From Qipengyuania atrilutea (GTDB lineage Bacteria > Pseudomonadota > Alphaproteobacteria > Sphingomonadales > Sphingomonadaceae): 64,000 nt of DNA. Shown in pieces: positions 8,997 through 16,489 of this stretch (positions are counted from its first letter, which is position 1; each line of letters starts with the position of its first letter). The position numbers and the translations under genes were made by a program. The stretch spans positions 186,001-250,000 of the forward strand of contig NZ_JABWGV010000001.1 of NCBI RefSeq assembly GCF_013370205.1. Reading direction: 5' to 3'. The notes under the pieces are model-generated. The model ran no database searches. It saw nothing but the letters and a program-made list of their open reading frames with translations, and was not told where the DNA came from.

Positions 8997-9208
8997 GCAA
9001 CCTCGACCGGCGCAGCGCAGGCGGACCCCCGAACAAGACTTTCCGGCTCAATCGGGACCGGAAGAAACTGATGGGGGTCTGCGCCGGAATTGCCGATTAC
9101 TTCGGCGTCGATACCACGATGGTCCGCGTGGTCTTCGTCCTCGGCGCGCTGCTCGGCTTCGGCAGCTTCATTCTCATCTACCTGGCGATCGGACTGATCG
9201 CGAACTAG
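8993..9208 (+). CDS. PspC-domain membrane protein
   Basis: The 71-residue product is almost entirely a PspC domain: a polar N-terminus, then LNRDRKKLMGVCAGIADYFG and a hydrophobic C-terminal segment (about residues 44-69) forming one TM helix. PspC proteins sense inner-membrane damage in the phage-shock response, usually with PspA and PspB, neither of which is in the window. It lacks the long C-terminal tail of enteric PspC. The ATG at 8993 overlaps the upstream stop codon. Predicted regulation by RpoN comes from the promoter at 8789-8804. Confidence 0.85.
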   Translation: MSNLDRRSAGGPPNKTFRLNRDRKKLMGVCAGIADYFGVDTTMVRVVFVLGALLGFGSFILIYLAIGLIAN

Positions 9209-9237
9209 GAAGCGCGGGGCGGCAAGTTCCGCGCTTC
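9209..9237. terminator. Hairpin between convergent PspC and SDR genes
   Basis: GAAGCGCGG (9209-9217) pairs perfectly with CCGCGCTTC (9229-9237) around an 11-base loop, immediately after the PspC stop. There is no T-run on either strand, so it may stop transcription only weakly or may protect mRNA 3' ends from both sides. Confidence 0.5.
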
Positions 9238-9255
9238 ACCCTCATCCAGAGAAGC

Positions 9256-10038
9256 TCACATGGCGGATATGCCGCCGTCCAGTTTGAGCTCGGCTCCAGT
9301 CATGAAGCGGCTCTCGTCGCTTGCCAGATAGAGCACACCCATCGCGATATCGTTCGGCTCGCCCACCCGTCCAAGCGGTATCTGCCGCGCGAGCTTGCCC
9401 ATGACGACTTCCTTGTCGATCCCGGCTCGCTTGCCGATCCCGTCCAAGATCGGCGTATCGACGAATGTGGGATGCACCGAATTGCAGCGAATGTCCCACC
9501 CCTGCTTCGCGCAATGCAGGGCAACCGATTTCGACAGCATCCACACCGCCGCCTTCGAGGCGTTATAGGCCGGCATCGTATCGCTGGCGATCAGCCCGGC
9601 GATGGACGAGATGTTCACGATCGAGCCCGGCTGGTAGTCCTTCATCAGACCCAGCGCCTTCTGGGAGCCGAGGAACGCGCTATCGACATTGACCGCGAAC
9701 GCGCGGCGCCAGTCCTCGAAACTGCAGGTCTCGATATTTCCGGCAACGCCGATCCCCGCATTGTTGACGAGGACCGACAGACCGCCCAGCTTTTCTCGCG
9801 CGGCATCGATGGCCGCGTCCCAGTCGGCGGCATCGGTCACGTCGTGCTTGATGGCGAATGCCGTATCCGCGCCGCATTCCTCGCAAATGGCCGCAGCGGT
9901 CTTTTTTGCGCCGCTTTCGTTGATATCGGTCAGCAGCACCCGCGCACCTTCGCGGGCAAGCAACGCCGCCTGCGCCGCGCCGAGCCCCTGCGCCGCACCC
10001 GTTACCAGCGCCAGCTTGCCGTCCGCCCGGTTACTCAT
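9256..10038 (-). CDS. Short-chain dehydrogenase/reductase
   Basis: A classical SDR of about 260 residues: cofactor motif TGAAQGLG near residues 13-20, NNAG near 90, catalytic Ser in SSIAG and YNASK, and a C-terminal GAELKLDGG segment. It should catalyse an NAD(P)-linked oxidation or reduction of a carbonyl/hydroxyl; the substrate is unknown. Two adjacent ATG codons (10041, 10038) are possible; 10038 has the better spacing from GGAG. It is the last gene of a five-gene leftward unit, overlapping the Nudix stop codon. Confidence 0.88.
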   Translation of the reverse strand: MSNRADGKLALVTGAAQGLGAAQAALLAREGARVLLTDINESGAKKTAAAICEECGADTAFAIKHDVTDAADWDAAIDAAREKLGGLSVLVNNAGIGVAGNIETCSFEDWRRAFAVNVDSAFLGSQKALGLMKDYQPGSIVNISSIAGLIASDTMPAYNASKAAVWMLSKSVALHCAKQGWDIRCNSVHPTFVDTPILDGIGKRAGIDKEVVMGKLARQIPLGRVGEPNDIAMGVLYLASDESRFMTGAELKLDGGISAM

Positions 10039-10613
10039 CATCCTTCTCCCATAAATCCGCTGCCCATTGCTACGGCAATCCGTACATCGACCCCGTGGCC
10101 CGCTTCGCGCCAGTGTGCAACGAAATCGGGCAGGTCGGAAAGAGGCACGCGGTAGACCGTGATGTCCTCGCTTTCGGTCCCGCCGCCCGGTCCAACCTTC
10201 GTGAGGCCATGCGCGCGCAGCAGCGTAAACCCCTCGCTGACCATGCCGGGCGAGGAATAGAAATAGCCCAGTTCTTCGAAGCTATCCGCGCGGTAGCCGG
10301 TTTCTTCCTCGAGTTCGCGCGCAGCGGCGCTCACGGCGCTTTCGCCTTCCGCGCCGTCGTCGTCACCGATGAGGCCTGCGGGAATTTCAAGCGTCCGGCA
10401 GGACGTCGCCATGCGGTACTGCGAGACGAGCAGGATATGGCCGTCGTCGATAGCGATGATCGCAGCAGCCCGGATGCCGCGCGCACGGCTCGCATATTCC
10501 CAGCGTCCGCGCCGCTTCATGCTGATGAAGCGCCCCTGCCATAGCACCTCTTCGTCTTTCGCAAAATCGGGATCGCGTACGGGCGCGTCCTTCGGCGGAA
10601 TATCGTAATCCAT
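10038..10613 (-). CDS. Nudix hydrolase (ADP-sugar pyrophosphatase-like)
   Basis: The 191-residue protein carries a Nudix box with the core RELEEETG preceded by AGLIGDDDG, and the preceding LEIPAG typical of the ADP-ribose/ADP-sugar pyrophosphatase group. These enzymes cleave nucleoside diphosphates linked to another moiety and need Mg2+ bound by the box glutamates. The ATG at 10613 overlaps the upstream TPM gene stop (ATGA). An upstream in-frame extension to 11066 is not used, because it would run through the TPM gene. Exact substrate is not predictable. Confidence 0.88.
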   Translation of the reverse strand: MDYDIPPKDAPVRDPDFAKDEEVLWQGRFISMKRRGRWEYASRARGIRAAAIIAIDDGHILLVSQYRMATSCRTLEIPAGLIGDDDGAEGESAVSAAARELEEETGYRADSFEELGYFYSSPGMVSEGFTLLRAHGLTKVGPGGGTESEDITVYRVPLSDLPDFVAHWREAGHGVDVRIAVAMGSGFMGEG

Positions 10614-11287
10614 CAAACCTCGATGAGCCGGTCGGGAAGTTCGTTCTGGTCGTCCGCATCGCGCGGGAAATGCTCTGCGAGAACGACGCCGACGTCGCGC
10701 ACGCCTGCCGCCATGCCTTCCGCCAGCCGGCCCTGTTTGATCTCGGCGAGCATGTCGGCCATGGCTTCGCCCCAGACCTCGGCGGAGACGATTGCCGCAA
10801 TGGGTTCGTCGGCCACGATTTCGGCGCGGTGCTCGTCCATCGAGAGGTAGATGAGAACGCCGGTGCGGCCGTGGGTGCGGCGTTCCGCGCCCACCTTGAA
10901 CAGCGCTACTGCTCGGTCGTGCACGCGCGAGGTTTTGACCGTGCCGGGCACGAGCAACATCCTGAGCGTGTCCCATGACTGCGCAGCCCATGCAGCAAGG
11001 AAGGTTACAAGGCCAAGCGCGATGGTCATGCTGGCGAGTTCGCCTGTCGTCCAGTCGTGCTCCCACCCGCCCGCGAGCCGGTCGTAGAAATCGAGAAATG
11101 GCAGCGGGAAGAGCGCGAACAGGCTCATCACCGTGAAGGCGAGCGCAATACTCCAGAGGAGCGCGATGTCGGAATAGCCGTCCGATTGCTTTGCGAGGAC
11201 CGTGACGATCTCGCCCGATGTCTGCAGTTCGGCCTCGCCCACGGCGCCGCTGACGAGTTTGTGCCCTTCTTCGTTCAGGTAGCGCAT
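10613..11287 (-). CDS. TPM-domain membrane protein
   Basis: A 224-residue protein with an N-terminal cytoplasmic-type stretch (IVTVLAKQSDGYSD), two adjacent TM helices around residues 40-65 and 85-105, and a C-terminal half (GVLIYLSMDEHRAEIVAD) matching the TPM (TLP18.3/Psb32/MOLO-1) fold. TPM proteins have been linked to phosphatase activity and membrane-protein repair in plastids; the bacterial role is unclear. Its start is three bases after the stop of a second TPM gene, and a LemA gene lies just beyond, a recurring neighbourhood in bacteria. Confidence 0.8.
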   Translation of the reverse strand: MRYLNEEGHKLVSGAVGEAELQTSGEIVTVLAKQSDGYSDIALLWSIALAFTVMSLFALFPLPFLDFYDRLAGGWEHDWTTGELASMTIALGLVTFLAAWAAQSWDTLRMLLVPGTVKTSRVHDRAVALFKVGAERRTHGRTGVLIYLSMDEHRAEIVADEPIAAIVSAEVWGEAMADMLAEIKQGRLAEGMAAGVRDVGVVLAEHFPRDADDQNELPDRLIEV

Positions 11288-11290
11288 CGC

Positions 11291-12109
11291 CTACCAGCCT
11301 CCCGAGGCGCCGCCGCCCCCGAAGCTGCCGCCGCCGCCGGAAAAGCCTCCGAAGCCGCCACCCCCGTCGCCGAAACCGCCTCCGCCGCCCCAGCCGGAAT
11401 TGCCGCCGGCTCCGCGCGCGATGGCCTTACCTGCCTCCCACAGAATGATGTTACCGACCGCGCCGCCCATGCCGCCGCGGCGATAGCGGCGGCTGCGGCC
11501 GCCTCCGCGCAGGATGGGAAGGACGAAGAAGAAGAACATAAGCGCGAGCCAGATAAGCGTACCGAAGGGAAACCCGCCGTCGCTCGCGCGCTGCTGCTGT
11601 GCCTGCTGCGCGATCGCCGCGGCTTCTTCGGGCGGCAGTTCGAGCTGCTGGATAATCTGCTGCGCGCCCCATTCAATGCCGGCGGAGTAGTCGCCTTCGC
11701 GGAAGTAAGGCTTCATGCCCTCTACGTAGTCGAACGCGAGACCGTCCGGAATAATAGCCTCTAGACCGTAGCCGACCTCGATGCGCACCTTTCGCTCGTT
11801 CGGGGCCACGAGAAGAATGATCCCGTCGTCGTTCTCCGTATCGCCGAGCCCCCATTCGCGGCCAAGCTGATAACCATAGTCGGCGATGTCGTAGCCACCG
11901 AGATCGGGAATGGTCGCGATGACGAACTGGCGCTGGTTCTGTTCTTCGAACTGGTCGAGCTGCGCGGTCAGCTCAGCCTCGGTCGCGTCGTCGATGATGT
12001 TGGCAGCATCGACCACGGGCGCGGTCCCGCGCTCCGGAAAGGTGGGCTGCGCGGCAAGCGGCGCCGACAGAAAAGCCAGCGCCGCTGCAAGACATGCGAT
12101 CAATCGCAT
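11291..12109 (-). CDS. TPM-domain protein, YgcG family, with glycine-rich tail
   Basis: The 272-residue precursor has a cleavable signal peptide (core around residues 3-18, cleavage after LAAQ), a TPM domain (about 30-150; VVDAANIID, NQRQFVIATIPDL, and GYGLEAIIPDG near the end), one TM helix near 180-200, a basic RSRRYRRG stretch and a very glycine-rich tail ending GGGGASGGW. This is the YgcG/LemA-partner architecture. It probably sits in the inner membrane with the TPM domain in the periplasm. Function beyond partnership with LemA is not established. Confidence 0.85.
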   Translation of the reverse strand: MRLIACLAAALAFLSAPLAAQPTFPERGTAPVVDAANIIDDATEAELTAQLDQFEEQNQRQFVIATIPDLGGYDIADYGYQLGREWGLGDTENDDGIILLVAPNERKVRIEVGYGLEAIIPDGLAFDYVEGMKPYFREGDYSAGIEWGAQQIIQQLELPPEEAAAIAQQAQQQRASDGGFPFGTLIWLALMFFFFVLPILRGGGRSRRYRRGGMGGAVGNIILWEAGKAIARGAGGNSGWGGGGGFGDGGGGFGGFSGGGGSFGGGGASGGW

Positions 12110-12129
12110 CGAGATCGAACTGCTTAGGG

Positions 12130-12813
12130 TCAGTTCATTGCCGCCGCATCGGAGCCAGTAGCCGCATCGTTGTCGTTCGAGCCGGCCGGCGCGGCGGATG
12201 TGTCGCCGCCCGAACGCATGTCGAGGCTCGGCGCGACTTCAGCGCCTTCGGTCGTGGCTTCGTAAGGCACGAGCGGCTCCGCGCCGTGGATGATGTTCGC
12301 GCCGATCGTATCGGGGAAGGTGCGGATGGTCGTGTTATACTGGCGCACCGCTTCGTTGTAGTCGCGGATCGCCACGCGGATGCGGTTCTCGCTGCCTTCG
12401 AACTGGGTCATGAAGCGCCCGAAGTTTTCCTGACTGCGCAGTTCGGGATAGCGTTCGACCGATACGAGCAGGCGCGACAGCGCTCCGCCGAGCTGGTTCT
12501 GTGCCTGCTGATACCGCTGCACCGCCTCCGGGTTGCTGAGATCGTCGCCATCGATCTGCACTTCGGGCCGGGTGGCCGAAGCGCGGGCCTGCGTCACGCT
12601 TTCGAAAGTCGCGCGTTCCTGCTCGGCGGAGGAAAGCACGATTTCCTGAAGGTTGGGGATGAGGTTGGCGCGTTCCTGGAAGGCCGCCTCGACATCGGCC
12701 CATTTCGCCTTCGCGTTCTCTTCCGCTGCCGGAACCGAGTTGATTCCGCACGCGGCCAGCAGCATCGAAGCCGCCGCAGCAAGGCCGAAGCGTTTGAACG
12801 TCGTCGCAATCAT
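12130..12813 (-). CDS. lemA: LemA family lipoprotein
   Basis: The 227-residue product starts with a lipoprotein signal (lipobox LAAC, Cys22) followed by the long helical LemA domain with its hallmark WADVEAAFQERANLIPNL. The ATG at 12813 is chosen because AGGGGAAAG lies eight bases upstream and it places the lipobox correctly; an earlier in-frame codon at 12849 would spoil the signal peptide. It heads the leftward LemA-TPM-TPM-Nudix-SDR unit, starting 135 bases from divergent mscL. LemA function is poorly defined; membrane stress or assembly roles are suggested for the family. Confidence 0.88.
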   Translation of the reverse strand: MIATTFKRFGLAAAASMLLAACGINSVPAAEENAKAKWADVEAAFQERANLIPNLQEIVLSSAEQERATFESVTQARASATRPEVQIDGDDLSNPEAVQRYQQAQNQLGGALSRLLVSVERYPELRSQENFGRFMTQFEGSENRIRVAIRDYNEAVRQYNTTIRTFPDTIGANIIHGAEPLVPYEATTEGAEVAPSLDMRSGGDTSAAPAGSNDNDAATGSDAAAMN

Positions 12814-12948
12814 TTGTCTTTCCCCTTCGCGAAGCGCGTGTCGCGCCATCCTGTATTATCTACATAGCGCACCTACTTGTGGAGACAAGCATTGCCCGCA
12901 CGTATTTGCGCTTGAGAACCGGGCGGAGCGCTGGCAGTCATCCGGCCC

Positions 12949-13440
12949 ATGTTCAAAGAGTTCAAGAAATTCATCGCACGCGGCAACGTCATCGATCTGG
13001 CGGTCGGTATCGTGATCGGCGCCGCTTTCACCGGCATCGTCACGCAGGTGACCGAAGCGATCCTGATGCCTCTGATCGGCTGGATCTTCGGCGATATCGA
13101 TTTCTCCAACTGGTTCATCCTGTTGGGAGACATTCCCGAAGGCTACGAAGGAGCGACCGACAATTACGAGCAATTGAAGGAAGCGGGCGTCGCGATGATT
13201 GGTTACGGCGCGCTGCTAACGGCACTCATCAACTTCGTGATCGTGGCCTTTGCCCTGTTCATCATTGTTCGCAGCGTCAACCGTGTCACCGAGGAAATGC
13301 AGCGCAAGCAGGCGGAAACCGAGGACAGTTCCAAGAGCGACGAGGTTCCCACCGATCCGCAACTCGACGTGCTGAAGAAAATACTCGCCGAACTGCGCGG
13401 CGGCGACGCGGGGCGATCGGGCAGCGACCCGGCCACGTAA
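12949..13440 (+). CDS. mscL: Large-conductance mechanosensitive channel MscL
   Basis: MscL opens under membrane tension to release solutes on hypo-osmotic shock. The 163-residue protein has the N-terminal amphipathic helix (MFKEFKKFIARGN), TM1 with VIDLAVGIVIGAAFTGIV, a periplasmic loop that is longer than in E. coli, TM2 around residues 78-105 (GALLTALINFVIVAFALF) and a charged C-terminal helix. Length is somewhat above the usual 130-150. The gene is alone, between divergent lemA and ssrA. Confidence 0.95.
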   Translation: MFKEFKKFIARGNVIDLAVGIVIGAAFTGIVTQVTEAILMPLIGWIFGDIDFSNWFILLGDIPEGYEGATDNYEQLKEAGVAMIGYGALLTALINFVIVAFALFIIVRSVNRVTEEMQRKQAETEDSSKSDEVPTDPQLDVLKKILAELRGGDAGRSGSDPAT

Positions 13441-13450
13441 TTTCGGTCAC

Positions 13451-13478
13451 TTCACATTGACGCGCGAGACCCTATATA
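13451..13478 (+). promoter_or_regulatory. Promoter of ssrA
   Basis: TTCACA (13451-13456) and TATATA (13473-13478) are 16 bases apart, a good sigma-70-type pair. Start of transcription would be near 13485, at the beginning of the acceptor piece of tmRNA. The -10 lies in the perfect palindrome CCCTATATAGGG. Confidence 0.6.
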
Positions 13479-13482
13479 GGGC

Positions 13483-13825
13483 GTGCCGGTTTCGACCGGC
13501 TATGGTGATAAACTGCGGTGTGCAATAGACACAACGGACCCGGGGGCAGTACCCGGCGGCTCCACCAAAACGCCCGGAAATCCGGGAATTTTGACGGGGC
13601 CGAACTAGGATCGACGTGTGTTGAAAAGCATCGTTTTCGCCCGGGCTGAGTAACCCGCATAAGGCTCATCTTTATAAGTGCAAACGATAACGAAGCACTC
13701 GCAATTGCAGCGTAATTGATGGCCTAAGGGCCTGACATTACTACGTAAAAGCGCGGTTGGACCCACCGGGCAACAGAAGGGATACCGGGGCTCCGGGGGT
13801 AGCTAGCAACAGAAACCCCCATTTT
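13483..13825 (+). ncRNA. ssrA: Transfer-messenger RNA, circularly permuted two-piece form
   Basis: tmRNA rescues stalled ribosomes and tags the nascent peptide. As in other alphaproteobacteria the gene is permuted: the acceptor piece comes first and ends with a T-arm/acceptor strand and encoded CCA (GGCTCCACCA, 13558-13567), then an intervening segment with a CCCGGAAATCCGGG hairpin, then the coding piece starting GGGGCCGAACTAGGATCGACG at about 13596. The tag reading frame begins with resume codon GCA at 13680 and reads ANDNEALAIAA, ending at TAA 13713-13715. Exact ends are approximate; a GGGGGT...ACCCCC stem near 13795-13820 marks the 3' side. Confidence 0.92.
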
Positions 13826-13836
13826 CAGGAATCCGG

Positions 13837-14094
13837 TTAAGAGTGATGTTTGGCGGCGGCCGTTTCCGCGGCCTTGCGTTCCGCTTGCTCGTATTTCAGG
13901 CAATCGAGAATCTTCGCGCCTGCCATGAACACCGCTCCGGTCGCCGCGAGGAACAGAAGCTTGCCGCCCCATCCGGGATACTCGGTCAGATAGGCGGAGC
14001 CGCGCGCCGTCGCACCCAGGGCGAGGGCATAGATGATCACGAACGCCTCGAAGCGAGTCTTGATCACGAACAGCCTGCCGATCTTGCGAAACAT
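13837..14094 (-). CDS. Small membrane protein of unknown function
   Basis: An 85-residue protein with two predicted TM helices (about residues 13-33 and 46-65), a positively charged N-terminus and an alanine/glutamate/lysine-rich C-terminal tail ending KHHS. I do not recognise a family. ATG 14094 is preferred to the adjacent TTG because the AAGGAAAGGG motif is then six bases away. It is convergent with ssrA. About 24 bases upstream of the ATG lies an imperfect EcfG-type promoter (see 14118-14142). Confidence 0.7.
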   Translation of the reverse strand: MFRKIGRLFVIKTRFEAFVIIYALALGATARGSAYLTEYPGWGGKLLFLAATGAVFMAGAKILDCLKYEQAERKAAETAAAKHHS

Positions 14095-14117
14095 CAATTC
14101 CCTTTCCTTAACGCCTC

Positions 14118-14142
14118 GACGCTGAAAAACCGTTTAGGTTCC
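14118..14142 (-). promoter_or_regulatory. Imperfect EcfG-type promoter
   Basis: On the minus strand GGAAC (14142-14138) is followed after exactly 16 bases by CGTC (14121-14118), one base off the general-stress consensus GGAAC-N16-CGTT. It would transcribe the small membrane-protein gene with a very short leader. The mismatch in the -10 makes this tentative. Confidence 0.3.
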
Positions 14143-14210
14143 GCACTTTGCGGCGTTTAATGGTTAACGTGTCTCGTATTGTAAGCGGGCGGAAGATGGT
14201 GTCCAGCGCG

Positions 14211-15473
14211 TTAACCGAGTTCTTCGAGGTCCAGCGCGGACAGCAGTTTTCCGCGCGTTTCAAGCACTTGCCGTGCCAAATCGGGATCGCCGACATCGCT
14301 CGGGGCGATGGATTCGGGCCAGTGCTCGGCGATTACTTTCTCGATGTTGTCGGCCTTTTCCTCGTCCAGCAAGAACCGCCCGTCTACGGTCTTCGGATCG
14401 GCGACCACGCGCAGCCTCAGGCACGCGGGACCGCCGCCGTTCGCCATGCTCTGCCTAACATCGACAGCATGGACGTCGCGAATCGGACCTGTGCCAGCAA
14501 GCATCTCCTGCAGCCAGCCCCACACCGCTTCGCTCTCGCGGCATTCGCTCGGCACCACAAGCGCCATTCCGCCGCCGGGCACGCTGACGAGCTGCGCGTT
14601 GAAGAGGTAGGTGCGGATCGCTTCTTCGAGGCTGACGCGGTCCGATGGCACTTCGACCACTTCGAGCGCGGGCAACGCTTCCGCGATGGCTGCGTAGGCC
14701 CGGCCTTGGTCCGCGAAGGCTTCCGCATGGGTGAACAACACGCGTTCGTTCGCGACCGAGACGACATCGTTGTGGAACGCCCCCGCCTCGATCGCAGCCG
14801 AGTTCTGTTCGATGAACACGCAGCGCTCCGGATCGAGCCCGTGCCGGCGCGCGACGATGCGGCTCGCTTGCTCGTGCTGGCGAGCGGGGAATTTGCCGCC
14901 CGGTCTGCCGTAGACGAACACTTCGACGCCCTGTGCGCCGTGCTCTTCGCAAAACCGCATGTGGTTCGCCGCGCCCTCGTCGCCGAAGGAAGGCGGAACG
15001 GCGTCGTGCACCGCAAAGTGCTTCTCGTTCGCGAAAGCCAATGCAAGCTGCCGTTTCGTTTCCGGCCACTCCTGCGCGCGGTGCAGCATGGTGACGAGGT
15101 TCGCGGGGGTCAGGTGGCACCTGCCGTCGCGCGTATCGGGTGCCGGGCTGACCGTCGCGGCATTGGCTGTCCACATCGAGCTTGCCGACCACGCGGCAGC
15201 GAGCAGGGCGCGGTCGGATGTCTCGTCCAGCGCCAACTCTTCGGTCAGCGCCGCGTTCGGGCGTTTGAGCGGCAGCAGGATACCCTGCGCTAGGCCTAGC
15301 GCCATGTTCGAGCGCATCTTCGCGAGGCCCTGCAACGCCGCGGCACGCGGATGCGATGTCTGCCCCTTGTGCGTGGCGCTGGCGATATTGCCGAGGCTGA
15401 GGCCAGCGTAATTATGCGAAGGCCCGATCAATCCGTCGAAATTGATTTCGCGCAGCGCGTTTCCGGCCGTCAT
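14211..15473 (-). CDS. astB: N-succinylarginine dihydrolase
   Basis: AstB converts N2-succinylarginine to succinylornithine, CO2 and two NH3 in the ammonia-producing arginine succinyltransferase pathway. The 420-residue protein matches the family in length and carries its conserved N-terminal segment NFDGLIGPSHNYAGL and the C-terminal NGGGPACLRLRV containing the catalytic Cys. ATG 15473 overlaps the astA stop (ATGA). It is the last gene of an M20 hydrolase-astA-astB operon; astC, astD and astE are not in the window. Confidence 0.95.
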   Translation of the reverse strand: MTAGNALREINFDGLIGPSHNYAGLSLGNIASATHKGQTSHPRAAALQGLAKMRSNMALGLAQGILLPLKRPNAALTEELALDETSDRALLAAAWSASSMWTANAATVSPAPDTRDGRCHLTPANLVTMLHRAQEWPETKRQLALAFANEKHFAVHDAVPPSFGDEGAANHMRFCEEHGAQGVEVFVYGRPGGKFPARQHEQASRIVARRHGLDPERCVFIEQNSAAIEAGAFHNDVVSVANERVLFTHAEAFADQGRAYAAIAEALPALEVVEVPSDRVSLEEAIRTYLFNAQLVSVPGGGMALVVPSECRESEAVWGWLQEMLAGTGPIRDVHAVDVRQSMANGGGPACLRLRVVADPKTVDGRFLLDEEKADNIEKVIAEHWPESIAPSDVGDPDLARQVLETRGKLLSALDLEELG

Positions 15474-16489
15474 CGCGCGACGCTCCAGACGGTGTCGTCT
15501 TTCGAAACGCCGAGTATGCGCGCCGCTTCGGCGTCGATCGCGACAGTCCCGTCCTGCGCAACCTCCCGCGTGCCGTAAACACAGCGGAAATCGGAGAGTT
15601 CGCCCGCCGCGATCAGCGCCTTCTCCCCGCCGTCGAGGTCGGTGCCGGAGATTTGCGCCTCCCTCGACTCGGCAACGCTACGCACCTGATCGGTGCGCGC
15701 GATCATGGTCGGACCGCCGTCGAAGATGTCGACATAGCCTTCGAACGAGAAATTCTCGTTTTCCAGCATCCGCATGGCAGCGCGCCCGGAAGGGTGCGGC
15801 ACGCCAATCGCTGTCCGGGCAGTCTCCGTCAGCATCGCCACATAGACTGGGTGTTTCGGCATGAGATCGGCGATGAACTGGTTGCCCTTGATCGCATTGA
15901 AGTAGTCGGCTTCCTGAAAGCTCATGCCGAAGAAACGGCCGGCGACCCCGTCCCAGAACGGCGACCCGCCGCGTTCGTCGATGATTCCCCGCAGTTCCGC
16001 GAGGATACGGTCGCCGAAGCGCGCCCGGTGCATCGCGATGAACAGATAGCGGCTGCGCGCGAGCAGCAGGCCGAGGCCGCCGGCCCGCTCGCCGGGGTGG
16101 AGGAACAGCCCGCCGACTTCGCTGCACCCTTCGAGGTCGGTCGTCAGGCTTAGCATTTCGGCGCGCACTGTCCGGTCGAGTTCCTGGCTGTGCTGCGTCA
16201 GCGTGGTCATTCGGTAGGAGTAGAACGGCCACTGCTGTCCGACCGCGGTGAAAAGCTGGCACGTGCCCCGAACCTGGCCCGTTTCCGTGTTTTCGAGCAC
16301 CAGCACGAAAAGTTCGTCGCGAACCTCGCCGTCGGTCGCGCGCGCATAGGCTTTGCTCGACCGCTCGATCTTGAACGACAGTGCGTCTCGGTCGGCGGGA
16401 AGGTTCGTGAACCCGCCGCCGGTCAGTTTCGCCATTTCATAGAGCGGCTCGATGTCCTCGTTACGCGCAGCGCGCAGGCGGAAGCTCAC
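15470..16489 (-). CDS. astA: Arginine N-succinyltransferase
   Basis: AstA transfers succinyl from succinyl-CoA to the alpha-amino group of arginine, the first AST pathway step. The 339-residue product is close to the E. coli length (344) and shows the family's GNAT-like body with LCxLFxxPxxR-type segments such as VGGLFLHPGERAGGLGLLLARSR (split here: VGGLFLHP and LGLLLARSRYLF) and FYSYRM. The start is GTG 16489, overlapping the M20 gene stop as GTGA; upstream in-frame Met codons lie deep inside that gene and give a non-homologous arginine-rich extension. Confidence 0.94.
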   Translation of the reverse strand: MSFRLRAARNEDIEPLYEMAKLTGGGFTNLPADRDALSFKIERSSKAYARATDGEVRDELFVLVLENTETGQVRGTCQLFTAVGQQWPFYSYRMTTLTQHSQELDRTVRAEMLSLTTDLEGCSEVGGLFLHPGERAGGLGLLLARSRYLFIAMHRARFGDRILAELRGIIDERGGSPFWDGVAGRFFGMSFQEADYFNAIKGNQFIADLMPKHPVYVAMLTETARTAIGVPHPSGRAAMRMLENENFSFEGYVDIFDGGPTMIARTDQVRSVAESREAQISGTDLDGGEKALIAAGELSDFRCVYGTREVAQDGTVAIDAEAARILGVSKDDTVWSVAR

